Of a DNA stretch of 64,000 nucleotides, positions 1 to 11,195 are shown piece by piece. Each line of letters opens with the position of its first letter. The first letter of the stretch is position 1. Both the position numbers and the translations under genes were made by a program. This DNA comes from Aculops lycopersici (Eukaryota; Arthropoda; Arachnida; Trombidiformes; Eriophyidae): assembly GCA_015350385.1 (NCBI GenBank), contig WNKI01000001.1, positions 1,853,870 through 1,917,869 on the forward strand, in the 5' to 3' direction. The notes under the pieces were generated by a model. That model ran no database searches and had not been told where the DNA came from. It was given only the letters and a program-made list of their open reading frames with translations.

Positions 1-3000
1 CTTTGATCTTAGAGGCCAAAGATCAAACTTTTCTTCAGTTGGCGTCTCATATACTTGTGTGCTAACCTCGAAAATTAAAGCGGCTGTAATTTTAGCGACC
101 ATATGTATGAACACGAAGGGTGAGCAGACTTGCAACCTGTTGATTGTCACAGTGTGCGCCGCCAACTTCACGGCCGTAGCGCGGCTACGCCACTCACGAG
201 CCGGGCATTTGCGCAGTCAAATCATCTGATAGCTTGCCAACAAGATACTGCCAACTCGATGCGCTCTCTTTAAGGTAGCTTAAGATGCAGGCGAGAGCGA
301 GAGAGAACTACAAGTTTACTGCCACGAAACTGAATGCAACAAGCAAATTTTCTCACTTCAAAAGAGGGAGAGAGAGCAAAATGGGAGGAAGGGGAAAAAT
401 TAACTCCGCCTTTTGATGGCAAGAGTCGTGGGTAACGAGTGGGATTTATTCGTGCGATAAGATAGTGCAAGATGGAGTTTGCTGCATCGAATGCCATTGC
501 AAACGATTCCATTAGACTTCGACTCGCTGCTCGTAAGCTCGACGACATTCGCCTCATTCTTCACTCTGCCGGTCGCTTAGACTCCAAGCGGCTCGCCATT
601 AAGTCTCTCATTAGTCCACCAGCGGGCCAGCTAGACATTGGTTCTTGGTTGTCATCGCAACTCTTTCGCGTCGTCGCCATTGGTGCAAAAACTACCTCCT
701 TTCCAACTAAAGCTTCTCAGATGTCACCACTACCACCTCGACTCGGTGCTAACGCAATGAAGCGCGGTAGGTTAAGTTTTCGCGGTGAGTTGAAGAGGTC
801 AAGCGTAACGATGAACAGCGCTAATGGATGTAAATTTCTTTGGCCACCGGAAGTGACGCATTCGCGTCAATGCTCTCGGTACAGATTGTAAACTCATCTT
901 CACATCGTTCAACTATATGGAGAACTATTTGGATGACTGGCTCGCTCGAAGAACCTACTTTAGCCAACACCACCATAACCACCACCTGCTGATCTTGGCA
1001 AACTTTCACTTGCTCTCTAATGAATGGGTAGCTTCTCGGCACAGTTCGCCAGCTATAGCTGCAGTTGTAGAGGGAACTGTCGAGGTAAAGCAACAGGTTG
1101 ATGTGTTTGCTCAGCTGTTGTTTTTGCCCTTTGCAGTTGCTGTTTTGCACCTACACTTCAGCGAAGTGCCAGGACAAAAAACTCACCACTTGCCGCTATC
1201 GCTGCTCCAATTTACAACAACAGCAGCAGCAGCAGAGGTAACAATAACACTTGTGGAAAGAAAGTGAGCTCTTTGGCTCATTTGCGGAAAAAGCGATGAA
1301 AGAGCATCTCATTCTCCGATGACTACGACGACGAGGGATCGGCCAAAGCGGCAGCAACAACAACAACAACAACAATATTAACGTCAACAGGTGGACGTTC
1401 CATTCGAACAACTCGAATCAGGTGAGGGGGAGGGTTGATAGAGTTTTATGCGAATTGCACGAAAAAGAGCTCAGAGTTTTATAGTTCGGGTTGCGATCGT
1501 TGGCGTTGCGTAAGCGTTAGCTCCATCCTTCTGTTGTTGTGCAAACCAACTAACTGACTAACGGTATAAAACTAAGCGGCCGAATTTATTGTTATTTGCC
1601 TAACTACTAACACCACCATTAAGATGAACTGGATTTCTATATTCGCCCAAAAATTACAACCAGCAAGCAGTGAGCAGTTAGTCTGTCGGCTGTTATCTAA
1701 ATCGTGTCGCTGCTAGCCTCTTTTCGCTGGCTAATTGAGCAACTCGCTCGCTGAATCGAGTCTGGAGTTGTATAAACTCAATTAAGTTATATAACAAAAT
1801 TGAACAAAGTGGTCAGTAGTAGTAGTAGTAGTAGTGGCAGCAGCAGCAGCGGTAGCAACAGGAAGTTTGCTGCACCCAGATTTCAATCAATCGATTGAAA
1901 ATTAAAGCAAACTATTTAGCTCATTGCTGTTGTTGCCGCTATCGTCGTAGTCATTCATCCCAATGTTTGTCGCGTTTCAAATTGCCAACAGTCGTGAGGC
2001 AACGAGTGAGAGTTGATTAGCAAGTTTCTAAGAGATACACTCTAACATATTAACTTGCGGCGATTCGGTAGAGGCGGACGATGTGGCACCGAGTGACGCA
2101 AAGCCAGCGCACTAGTCGGTGGGGGAGAGACAGAGAGGAAACTTGAAACTGATTCAACAATTGCAGGCGAAGCGAGTAGCCGGAAAAGGCAAGCGAGATC
2201 AAGTGTAACAAGTGAGTCACTTTGCCACTTGTTGCTGCAGCTTCTCTAGTTCTGTTTTGCTCTGTGTGCTAAATGGGCGGACAGAGCTACAAGTGCGAAC
2301 GAGAGACTCGCGCAACGCGAGAGAAAATATCTCTCTGGTTTATGTATTTGTGTGCGTGTGTTTTTTAAGCTAGTGCGCGAGAGTGACTCACTCTGCCAGC
2401 GGCTTCTCTGCCCTTTTGGTGCACTGGGCGGTCCGAGCAAACTGCAGACTGCAGGTTGCGCGAATCCAAAAAGACTCGGCCAGCGGGTGGCGGCCGAAGC
2501 AGACAAGATTGCATAGCACACAAACACAAGCCGGCGGCTAGAGCAACAGGCAAAGCGAGTGGTGAAAGAAGCAAGTGAAGCGAAAGAAACTCGATGCAGA
2601 GAAGACGATTCGACAAGACAAACGGGGAAAAAGCAGCGCTGCCGACACAACAACAAAGCAACGCGACTCTAGCCGCAATTTCGAACGGATCGAAGCGCGC
2701 GAAGTGAAATTTCCTACGGCTCAACATTTCGTCACCAATTCTGATGATTTTGGTGGAGTTTTAGCTTTAGATTTTGAGTTGAATTGTTTGATTCAACTTG
2801 AATTTCTTTCTTTTATCTAGAATTCAGTGATAAAAGTGTCAAATTCTACGAAAACAGAGTATCATTCTCAAACTATCATCACCGGATCGCAGAAGAATCT
2901 CAGCGCCCCAGAGTTTGAGTGGATAAGAGAGATCAGATGTTAGCTAATTAGCGCATCACTATTGACCATCAAAATCTTTCATTGATGTCATGATATATTC

Positions 3001-3683
3001 CCAAGAGAGTCATTGAATCAAAAGCTCAAACGTCTCATCATCCATTCAGAAGATAACTTGAACACCAAAGCAAATAGATTGTGCTTCAATCTTCACCATC
3101 TGCTCAAATCATCAATTGTAGTTACCGAAAGCCTAGCCGTAGAAAAACTTGCACTCATTACCAATTAAATGGCGTCGTTAGTTTGCTGAGCAAACATCAC
3201 AAAGGAGGTCTGCAATAGAAAAGAATCAATACGACGACGATAGATGTAATTGATTGAGCTGCCAACGCTTCAGAAACGAGAAGCAATAATCTAGGCGCGA
3301 AACGGAGTGGAGAAAGATGATTATATTCAACTATACAACAAAGACAACAACTCCAACAACAACAGCAACCATAACTAGAGCATACAAATCAAGAATGAGA
3401 TGGTGACCAGTTACTTATTGTAGTGTTGTGTACAAGAGAATTGTTCTAATTTATACCCAAAAAGTATTAATTAACACAGCCGCACCTCTACCCACCTAGC
3501 AAGCGATCAACAAGTTGTATTAGTTATCATATGTAAAACTATATAGAAAGAAAGATAATTTAATACAAACACTCGGAGTGGCACACAAGCGACCACAAAT
3601 GACCAGAAATTGGACACCACCTAGATAACAGCAAATTAATTTACTTCAAATATTATAAATTTATCAACAAATAACCAGTAGGC
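1..3683. other. non-coding upstream region of the Rap2 gene
   Basis: No open reading frame here shows a recognisable domain. The stretch holds short triplet runs: CAG/CAA near 1216-1235, CAA near 1351-1375, and GTA then CAG near 1818-1850. The last 700 bases before 3684 are A/T-rich and leader-like, so part of this block is probably 5' UTR or 5' UTR intron of the Rap2 gene. This is inference; no transcript start can be fixed from sequence alone. Confidence 0.5.
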
Positions 3684-4229
3684 ATGAGAGAGTACAAGGT
3701 GGTTGTGCTCGGTAGCGGCGGCGTCGGTAAGAGCGCGCTAACTGTACAGTTTGTCTCGGGTACCTTTATGGAAAAGTATGATCCAACAATCGAAGATTTC
3801 TATAGAAAAGAGATAGAAGTCGATGGGGCGCCACAGGTGCTCGAGATATTAGATACGGCCGGAACCGAGCAGTTTAGTAGCATGCGCGACTTATACATCC
3901 GCAACTCGGAGGCCTTTATAGTCGTTTACTCTGTGACCTCACACCAAACCTTCCAGGACATAAAGGGAATGCGAGACCAAATTGTCCGAGTGAAAGGCAC
4001 CGACTGTGTGCCAATCCTATTGGTTGGAAATAAAATTGATCTTGAGCACCTAAGAGAAGTGTCCACTTTAGAAGGTATGGCACTAGCTCACCAATGGGCC
4101 AGTCCCTTCCTCGAGGCCTCGGCAAAGAATAAGGCGAATGTGAATGATATCTTTGTGGAGGTTGTCCGCGAGATGAACTTTAGCCAACAGAAGCCGGCTC
4201 GATCCTGTTTAAGTTGCGCAATTATGTAG
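3684..4229 (+). CDS. Rap2: Rap2-type Ras-family small GTPase
   Basis: A complete 181-residue Ras-superfamily GTPase in one exon. The P-loop is GSGGVGKS (10-17), switch I reads YDPTIEDFY (32-40), switch II begins DTAGTE (57-62), and the base-recognition motifs are NKID (116-119) and SAK (146-148). Thr61 in place of Ras Gln61 marks the Rap family, and Phe39 rather than Ser39 marks Rap2 over Rap1. The C-terminus has Cys175 and a CAIM CaaX box; Met at the last position predicts farnesylation. Rap2 proteins act at membranes in adhesion and MAP4K/TNIK signalling, which is family knowledge. The ATG gives the canonical MREYKVVVLG start, and a poly(A) signal lies about 107 nt beyond the stop. Confidence 0.96.
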   Translation: MREYKVVVLGSGGVGKSALTVQFVSGTFMEKYDPTIEDFYRKEIEVDGAPQVLEILDTAGTEQFSSMRDLYIRNSEAFIVVYSVTSHQTFQDIKGMRDQIVRVKGTDCVPILLVGNKIDLEHLREVSTLEGMALAHQWASPFLEASAKNKANVNDIFVEVVREMNFSQQKPARSCLSCAIM

Positions 4230-4335
4230 TGTCAAAAGTGTTATCACATTGCATCACATTATATCTATTATCTTTGTATTATTCCTACCCCCAAATTTAA
4301 AATTAAAAGAAAAAATTTGCAACTATTAACTCAAT

Positions 4336-4341
4336 AATAAA
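4336..4341 (+). terminator. poly(A) signal for Rap2
   Basis: AATAAA, 107 nt after the Rap2 stop codon, in A-rich sequence. It is the first canonical hexamer downstream of the gene. Confidence 0.6.
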
Positions 4342-5086
4342 GCACCAGAGATTGACCGAATCAGTAAGACCAAAGACACTGGCATTGGAGTGTAAAAAGA
4401 GAACTAGTGGCGCTTCAAAAACATATCCTTTTATCTAAACCTTGTCTCCCTTGTCCATTTGAAACGCCATTAATTGATCACCTCGGTGAGATTGCATTCG
4501 AAGTTCGGATGGCCACAGGTGAGTGGAAGCTCACTCAGGTGAGTGGAGCTAACGGTTCGAGTATTGCACAATCACTGAATGTTCACTGCAACAAGGCAAT
4601 AAATTTGAACACCATGGTGAATGGAACGACCCACGCAATCACCTGGCTCCTCTGAAAGGCTTGATGTTTTGCTATGAGGAAATATCCTTGCGAAATCTAA
4701 CCAAGCAGCAGTAGTAGTAGTGGCACGACAACAATCGCACCAGATGCTTCCTCGGGAAATATCCGCAGGTCAGTTGGATGGCCGATCCATTGGTTAGCTT
4801 GGTGGTGGTGTGTGTGTGACGATGTCGTACCTCTTGAAACCATGGTAAACGATACCGAGAGCCAGGCTAACGCAGTTCACCAGGTGGGTGGTCACGAACT
4901 TGCAATGCAATAAGGTGGGCGTTGTCTAGACATCAAACGACTCGGAGGCAAGCTAGGCGTTTCATCGTGTTCAGGCGCGCCGAAGGGTTTAGACATGGTT
5001 TTTTGTCGACATAAATGAAAAGAGTGAGAGATTGATTGCCAACATGATGATGTACATCATCCAACAATATTTTTGGTTTAAGCTGC
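4342..5086. other. intergenic, Rap2 to Argonaute 3' ends
   Basis: This lies between two convergent genes. It contains a short GTA run near 4710-4722 and two donor-like CAGGTGAGTGG strings near 4516 and 4537 with no matching coding exon. I see no gene here; the 82-codon open frame at 4407-4655 has no recognisable feature. Confidence 0.4.
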
Positions 5087-5092
5087 TTTATT
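5087..5092 (-). terminator. poly(A) signal for Argonaute
   Basis: TTTATT on the plus strand reads AATAAA on the minus strand, about 105 nt beyond the Argonaute stop. Confidence 0.5.
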
Positions 5093-5196
5093 GTTTAATG
5101 TTATGTAGCAAGTCTAATTTCTGTTATGTTGTATGAAGGCAAGTAGTCATATTATTAACTAGTTGGTTTCGTTATAGAGTATTGTCATATATTTCT

Positions 5197-8115
5197 TTAG
5201 GCGTAATATAATGTATTCTTGTAGTTTTGATCACCCATCTTCGATAGGAAGTCGTTGAGTTTCTTGAGTCTATCATCATCGCTCATCTTCATGTTATTCT
5301 TCCAATTCCATCCAATAACAATGTTCTTACCACGCTCGGCTGCCAAGTCGGCAAGATTGACTGGCGTTGGAATTGAAGTACCCTTGTTGCATCTAGGCGA
5401 CAGGTAACTCAAAGCATGCATCATGGATTGAGCGCTATCTTGGGTGAGGTTGTTCTCGTCAATGATTACTGTAATATTGGGTGCCCTCGACGTTCCTTGC
5501 AGAGCTCTATGTGGAGCAAGATAAAAGGCAAACTCTCCAGGCTTCATAATAGTATTGTCCACCACAGTTCCCGGTTGAATGTTGTAGTCTGGACCATTTC
5601 TACCCTGAATTGGTTGCTCACGCTTGAACCTGATCCTGTGACGTTTCTGTACAACCAAACAGGAAATCGGTGGACTTTTACCTTGATATTTTCTGTTTAA
5701 AACGGCCTTTATCTTTCTTATCTCGGTGCTAAGAACAATATTATATTGACCCTCGGAAACTCCATCGCGTAGAATGATAATTTTAGTTGGAAGTTTGCCC
5801 TTCTTCGCCTTGTATGAGTCTAATATCTCTGAGACCATAACATCGACCTCACCAACATCCTCGATGGTCGACGAGTCATCTCTTACCTTCCTCTGAACTC
5901 TAACGCGAGTACAATGGGTGAGTCTAGGGTTATTGAGATCCCACATTCCAACCACAGCCGCAACTGACTGGGGTAGCTTATCACCTGGGGCTGGATGGCA
6001 GACATCAATGGAGATAAATAGGTATCCGTCACGAAGGAAATCATGCGAATCGTCTCCGCATAGAACAAAGTTAACTCCTCCTAGCTTGGAATTGTGTTTC
6101 AACCATAGATTCGACAAGAACATTCCACCTCCTCGATTATCACGAACAACCTTCCGGATGAAATTGTCGTATTTGACACAGGAAGTTCTGGTGCAATTTG
6201 GGCCACCTCCAACACTAACCTCCAAATATTGAATATATCCATAAACCCACTCTGGACAACTGGCTGGAAGAACTATAAGGGCATGCTCCACTTTTTGCTG
6301 ATTTAACCAAACAAAAAAGTTTTCCAGTAACTTCTTAGCCTCAGACTCGGGTATGAAGTCAAATGTTTGTGGTCTCCTGTTACCACCTCCTTGCATTGCG
6401 GGAATGAATTGTATCGGTCCAAGACCATTGATCTGAACGCCTCTCTCAGCACCATTCCTTTGGTAAAGATCAGCAAATTGCTTGGCAGTTTGGTCAGCAA
6501 AATTTGGATTCTGAACGTCTCTAGCGTTTGAGCTGTCCACGATGAAGGTTAAAATCCATCGACCAATCTTAGCCGGAACTACGAATTTCTCATTTGGCCT
6601 CATTCTGTACTCTCCATTCTGTGGAAAGGTCTTTTGTCTGGAGGCACCAACCAAACCGATGGGTGGCAACTCACGTCCATCTACTTTGATCATATCTGTC
6701 TCAAAATCAAGGCCGAAATCCTTAAGTGACTTTGAGGTATTGTTAAGTTCCTTTACTTTCTTCTCAACTTGCTGAAAGTACACCTCTGGTCTTAAAGCCG
6801 CTTGTTTGATTATTTCTGCAGTTTCTAATGGTGTCATCTTACGAGTTATCCTTTGTTTGTCAAGTAACTGGCAAAGCTCGAATGGAATCTTACGTTCCTT
6901 GTCGATGACACATGGTAGTTTAGGATACTTCAACTTGACCTTATATTCGAGAAAGTAGTATCGTTCAAGTGTCATCTCATTAGCTTTCTTGGTTTCACGG
7001 TCAACTGTAACCAACTTGTCCAAGGCACTACCTCCAATATCGTTAACCCTGTACTTTCTATAGTGAGGACGCTCTTTGGTACCATAGTTGCGGTGAGTTG
7101 CTTCGACTTGTTTGTTCTTAATCTCTTTTTTGACTTTCTCAATCACATCCTTGTGCAAAGGTGCATTGAGATCTCTAACTCCAAATTGAGTTTGTAACAT
7201 TTTCTCTAAACTAACAACCTCGTGAAATGGAGCCACCGAATTGGCAAGATTGAGGACAACTCCGCATTGAGCTGGACGCACACTGGTAGTGTATCCTTTG
7301 CACAATTCTACACCAGGTCTAATGCGAGTAATATTTTCCTGCTTGTAAGGAAATACACCATAAGTAGTCATAACATTGAAGCTTATTGTATTGAGTTGAC
7401 CGCGTAAGATTACATTCATGGCACGAGTTGATTCATTTAGGGCTGCCGGATCTAAAGGTACTTTTCCGGCACAATGTGCAAATAACTTGGGAAGATTCAA
7501 CTCATAAGAGTCCAAACCCTTACGCTTCTTGTGGATTCTCACCATAAAATATATGGTATCAAATTTGCTATCACCGGGCTTGTTAACAAATCGTTCAAAT
7601 TCCAGCGCAACTTCAATCTCGTGGACTGTCTTGGATGTGTCGCGAAACATATCAAACAACGCATATAGAACTGAACCGTTAGAATCGAGCACATAGTTGA
7701 AGGTTAGGTTCTTCTGGAAGTCCTTTGGATTGTTTTTCTTGACCCAATCCTTGATAGCAGCTTCAACTGCATCACGTCGGACTTGCTTCGACAGTTTCTT
7801 CTCGACTACTTTCTTTTTTGTTTCACCGGCCGCCTTGTCGGTCAATTTCAAATCGGCGACCTGATCTTCGAGCTTTTGCACAACGATTATATCCACATCT
7901 ACTCCACATTGATAGATCGGTTTACCATTGCCTTGGATTCGCATTGCAAATAAATTTGTTACCAATCTCACTAATCTACCGATTGGCTGCTTACCGGCAA
8001 CTCTTGGCGGCGCTTTTGGAAGCAAAGAGATGAATTGGTCTCCGGCTCCAACGCCAGCTTGCTGTTTAGCCGGGCCTCTGGCGCCTCCTTTTGGGCCGCC
8101 CCCTCGTTGACTCAT
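5197..8115 (-). CDS. Argonaute protein (Ago clade), DEDD-type catalytic tetrad
   Basis: A 972-residue Argonaute in one exon with a Gly/Pro/Gln-rich N-terminus, N and linker domains, PAZ (about 300-420), MID (about 515-680) and PIWI (about 680-972). The PIWI catalytic aspartates are Asp704 (ISIDVCHP) and Asp784 (ILRDGVSEGQ). A glutamate-finger candidate is Glu752 or Glu756. The fourth position, His in human AGO2 and fly Ago2, is Asp923 (PVNLADLA). In the MID 5'-phosphate pocket, human Y529-K533-Q545-K570 corresponds to Tyr625-Gln629-Ser645-Lys677, so two of four canonical residues differ. The protein ends NTLYYA, like the usual YFA end. It should load small RNAs and cleave or silence targets. 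It is clearly Ago-like rather than Piwi, but I cannot place it in a subclade. The start MSQRGGG is the first ATG and an ordinary Ago N-terminus. Confidence 0.95.
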   Translation of the reverse strand: MSQRGGGPKGGARGPAKQQAGVGAGDQFISLLPKAPPRVAGKQPIGRLVRLVTNLFAMRIQGNGKPIYQCGVDVDIIVVQKLEDQVADLKLTDKAAGETKKKVVEKKLSKQVRRDAVEAAIKDWVKKNNPKDFQKNLTFNYVLDSNGSVLYALFDMFRDTSKTVHEIEVALEFERFVNKPGDSKFDTIYFMVRIHKKRKGLDSYELNLPKLFAHCAGKVPLDPAALNESTRAMNVILRGQLNTISFNVMTTYGVFPYKQENITRIRPGVELCKGYTTSVRPAQCGVVLNLANSVAPFHEVVSLEKMLQTQFGVRDLNAPLHKDVIEKVKKEIKNKQVEATHRNYGTKERPHYRKYRVNDIGGSALDKLVTVDRETKKANEMTLERYYFLEYKVKLKYPKLPCVIDKERKIPFELCQLLDKQRITRKMTPLETAEIIKQAALRPEVYFQQVEKKVKELNNTSKSLKDFGLDFETDMIKVDGRELPPIGLVGASRQKTFPQNGEYRMRPNEKFVVPAKIGRWILTFIVDSSNARDVQNPNFADQTAKQFADLYQRNGAERGVQINGLGPIQFIPAMQGGGNRRPQTFDFIPESEAKKLLENFFVWLNQQKVEHALIVLPASCPEWVYGYIQYLEVSVGGGPNCTRTSCVKYDNFIRKVVRDNRGGGMFLSNLWLKHNSKLGGVNFVLCGDDSHDFLRDGYLFISIDVCHPAPGDKLPQSVAAVVGMWDLNNPRLTHCTRVRVQRKVRDDSSTIEDVGEVDVMVSEILDSYKAKKGKLPTKIIILRDGVSEGQYNIVLSTEIRKIKAVLNRKYQGKSPPISCLVVQKRHRIRFKREQPIQGRNGPDYNIQPGTVVDNTIMKPGEFAFYLAPHRALQGTSRAPNITVIIDENNLTQDSAQSMMHALSYLSPRCNKGTSIPTPVNLADLAAERGKNIVIGWNWKNNMKMSDDDRLKKLNDFLSKMGDQNYKNTLYYA

Positions 8116-8765
8116 CTTATTGGATTTTTGAGGTTTCGATATATATATTGAGAGCTAAAAGAAATCATCTATAGCAAGATAATTTATTTAAAACAGATTA
8201 CTTCGGATAAATACCAAAATGCGTAGTTTTATCTCGGCGTGTGTTCAGTCTAAAATTACAACTGGCACTTTAACGTTCGCTCGACTGCTCGAGTCTTTGT
8301 TAGAGAGAAAAGCCTGCCAAACAAATTCTACAGTCTGTTCATTAGGTGCAATCCGTGATTGAGGCGCCCCAAGCGGTGCTTTTGGTACTAAATATGCTGC
8401 AGATGAGAGCTGTGGTTGCGCGCGCGGGTTACTGATTCTCGACTGACCCACAGGCAAATCAGACTAACCCACTCAGGCCCGATTTTTTTTCCTTAGCACG
8501 ATTGGGGTTTGCCCGTCCGCATCTATGAGAGCAACGGGGGCGTGAACGCACAGACCCGAATCTTCAAAATTGAGCAGTGTTGAGCGATTGAGCTGCGAAG
8601 CTGAAAAAAAAGCATTTTCCCCCCTTTTTCACGGAATGCACTTAATGAACACACTGTATATGGCGCTCAAATGCGCTGGTCTCCAGCTAACCTAGCTGAG
8701 CTAGGCAGTCCGTGCGCTAAAAAAAGTAACATGACTTGAATATAACTTGTTGAGTCATAATTGTT
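8116..8765. other. Argonaute promoter side, SENP 3' side
   Basis: A non-coding interval between two minus-strand genes. It should hold the Argonaute 5' UTR and promoter and the 3' end of the SENP gene. It has an AT-rich stretch TATATATA near 8140-8150 just upstream of the Argonaute start. No gene is seen. Confidence 0.4.
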
Positions 8766-9704
8766 TCATTGAGATTTATTGGTGCTTGCCGATGATTTCT
8801 TACTGGGTCTTTGTTCTTCTTTGCATAATTTCTTCACAAGTTTTAGTATATCTTGCCTTGGAGTCTCACCGACAAACATACTAACCTTCACTCTGAGATC
8901 AGATTGAGATTCGCGATCGTTCCTTCTAGCCAATCGATAGAATTCGTCAGGTTGCTTAACAAATGCTTTGAGAAATAATAACATGAAGATTCCACAATCG
9001 TAAGTGTTGTTTTGTTTTGGTAAAGCTGGAAAATAGTCTGGCATGCTGTGGTGCGAGAAAGACTTGATCGGTTTCATCTCGTCGCGCCAAGCGAAGTCTA
9101 GGAAATCTCTCAAAACCATGGACGCCTTTTGTTGTTTTAGCCTGAGAGAATCTAATATAATCATACCTGGAAGTGGATCCCCTCGATCATCCTCTGGAAT
9201 TGATTCTGTCGAGGCGTCATGTGGTTTAACAATATCAGTGCCAATAGTTCTAGCTTTACCTGGGTAACAAACAATGATTGTGAACCAGTGCTCTTCATAG
9301 CAGATGGGAAATATGAGAAAGTCTTTCTTGAAGATGTTTGCATCGTCGTACCATTTGCTTGCCCTGTACCATTTGGCAACGTCGATATCCTTTTCAAGGT
9401 CCTGGGGGAAAATCTGTCCCAGATGGTCGTAGAAAATACTGTCAAATACGTGTATCCGGTCTGCGTTTCTCTTACTTACACACTCATTCAATAAGTAGGC
9501 TGAATAGAAGTTGACGATTGAGTCACTAAGGTACTTTTTCTGACTATCAGGATCCTCAGGCGAGCTCTCGAGACATTTCAAGTTGTCTGGATGCAATTCT
9601 ACTTTACCTGATCTATGTGTGTAAACATAACGCACTCCTTTATCTTCATTGTTTGGTGATTCGTCATCTGAGTTCATCTGGCTTATATCAATCATGATAT
9701 CCAT
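8766..9704 (-). CDS. SENP6/7 (Ulp2)-like SUMO protease
   Basis: A 312-residue C48 cysteine protease, essentially only the catalytic domain. The triad is visible as His139 (EEHWFTIIVCYPG), Asp185 (IILDSL) and Cys237 (NNTYDCGIF), with the oxyanion Gln231 in PKQNN. The segment around residues 60-110 (LSDSIVNFY, RIHVFDSIFYDHL) matches the SENP6/SENP7/Ulp2 branch rather than SENP1/2. That branch trims poly-SUMO chains in the nucleus, from family knowledge. Known SENP6/7 proteins are about 1000 residues, so this one lacks the long N-terminal SUMO-binding extension; an upstream exon cannot be excluded. The short acidic N-terminus starts MDIMIDISQM, with a second in-frame ATG three codons later. Confidence 0.88.
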   Translation of the reverse strand: MDIMIDISQMNSDDESPNNEDKGVRYVYTHRSGKVELHPDNLKCLESSPEDPDSQKKYLSDSIVNFYSAYLLNECVSKRNADRIHVFDSIFYDHLGQIFPQDLEKDIDVAKWYRASKWYDDANIFKKDFLIFPICYEEHWFTIIVCYPGKARTIGTDIVKPHDASTESIPEDDRGDPLPGMIILDSLRLKQQKASMVLRDFLDFAWRDEMKPIKSFSHHSMPDYFPALPKQNNTYDCGIFMLLFLKAFVKQPDEFYRLARRNDRESQSDLRVKVSMFVGETPRQDILKLVKKLCKEEQRPSKKSSASTNKSQ

Positions 9705-10003
9705 TCTCTTGGAGCAATAATGATGGTTTTCTTTATAGTTAGGCTATATGTACTTTCGTTACGAGCAATCACAGTTTGATGACTTGAGATCACATCACAT
9801 AGCAAATAGAATGCCGAATAAATGTGCTTTTGTTTTGCTGTTGCGCTGACCGACAAATTGCCAGAGAATTTCAGCGTAAATCTTATGAAATGTTGCAATA
9901 CCATGTACACTGCAAGGCTGGTAAAACAAAACGTGCGTGGGAGAGGTGAGCGCGTATCGTATGGACGCAGGTTCACGCATCATACGAGCCGCTCGCAGCA
10001 GCG

Positions 10004-10034
<31 letters not shown>

Positions 10035-10283
10035 ATCTATCGAACACATTGAAAAATTGCTCTTGAGTAACTCAAAATGAGTTCAATGGACGATACAAAG
10101 AGGAACTTCAAAATTTGAAATATCACACCTGTGGCTGGTCAAGCTGAAGTGCTCATTGCGACATTTTATTTCCCGTATTAATAATTGTGTATAATTTTCT
10201 TCTGTTTTAACTTACAAAATATAAACTTCGATACTGCTTTAGACTACTGTAACTGTAAGGGATAATCCTATTTGTTTCTTCCT
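9705..10283. other. SENP upstream region with CT microsatellite
   Basis: Non-coding. A TC-rich run sits at about 10003-10034. The interval must contain the SENP promoter and the ELOVL 3' UTR. Nothing else is recognised. Confidence 0.4.
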
Positions 10284-11195
10284 TCAGTCTCTTCTTGGTT
10301 TGGCGGTTGTCGCTGCTCGAGCTCCCACCTTGTAGACGTTAAGGTAGAAGTGGACGAAGAGTCCGAGGAAACCGAAAGCAAGCAACATGTTTGCCACGAT
10401 GTAAGTCTTTGGAATGCCACAGGTGTTTGGCTGCAGTGCTGCCCAAACAGAGTAGCCGGCCAGAGAGACGAATTGAAGAATTTGCAACTGGGTCATGTAC
10501 TTTTTAAACATGAGCAACTTTTGAACGACTTTCATAGTGAAACTCAACTTTGGCTTCTTTCCGGTCGGATCTCTTGGCACCTGGAAGGTGGCAAGGAAGT
10601 AGTAGAAATACATGAGTACGTGTATGAAGGAGTTTATAATTATAATATAAAGATTGAATCTTAATGGTGCAGTTCTCAAAATCCAATAGGCATACATCGG
10701 AACAAATGCATGATGGAATACATGCAAGAAGGTGACTTGACTTTGTTTCTTACGCAATATGAAGAATATTGTATCCATGTATTCGCTCAATCTAACGGCA
10801 ATAATAAAGTTCGCCATTTGATAAATCTTAGTACTAGAATTGTCATTCATTGAGAATGTCTTTTTACAATCGAACATTGAATCAAAAGATCCGATTGCTT
10901 CGGAAATATCAATGAACAAAACTCCAGCTAGTAGCACCATAATCAAGTTGTACAATCTAATTATATTTTTGAGCTGAAATGGTTCCCTATATTTCATCAA
11001 GAATGGCCCAATAAAACAGACAAACAATATGTAAGTAGTGGTAAGACATAATACTGGACCGGGCGAGTTAATCAAAAAGCCGGCATCGGCTTGAGGTCCC
11101 AGATCATCGAGGAACTTCCATCTGTTAAGCTCGTTCAATTTGTACACAGTTTGATTGAATGTTAGCTCACTCTTCAATAGTAACGGCAGAACCAT
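10284..11195 (-). CDS. very-long-chain fatty acid elongase (ELOVL family)
   Basis: A 303-residue multi-pass membrane protein with the ELO-family histidine box HVFHH (158-162), preceded by the conserved RLSEYMDTIFFILRKK stretch (135-150) and followed by NSFIHVLMYFYYFLA. These are hallmarks of the condensing enzyme that adds malonyl-CoA carbons to long acyl-CoAs in the ER. About seven hydrophobic segments are visible. The C-terminus is Lys/Arg-rich (TTAKPRRD) and could act as an ER-retention tail. The family is certain; the substrate class (ELOVL1/7-like or ELOVL4-like) is not determined. The coding region is intron-free. Confidence 0.94.
   Translation of the reverse strand: MVLPLLLKSELTFNQTVYKLNELNRWKFLDDLGPQADAGFLINSPGPVLCLTTTYILFVCFIGPFLMKYREPFQLKNIIRLYNLIMVLLAGVLFIDISEAIGSFDSMFDCKKTFSMNDNSSTKIYQMANFIIAVRLSEYMDTIFFILRKKQSQVTFLHVFHHAFVPMYAYWILRTAPLRFNLYIIIINSFIHVLMYFYYFLATFQVPRDPTGKKPKLSFTMKVVQKLLMFKKYMTQLQILQFVSLAGYSVWAALQPNTCGIPKTYIVANMLLAFGFLGLFVHFYLNVYKVGARAATTAKPRRD

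Noticed and set aside
472..891. 139-codon open frame in the Rap2 upstream region
   Set aside because: No domain, no start context or poly(A) signal, and overlapping frames of similar length occur on the other strand.
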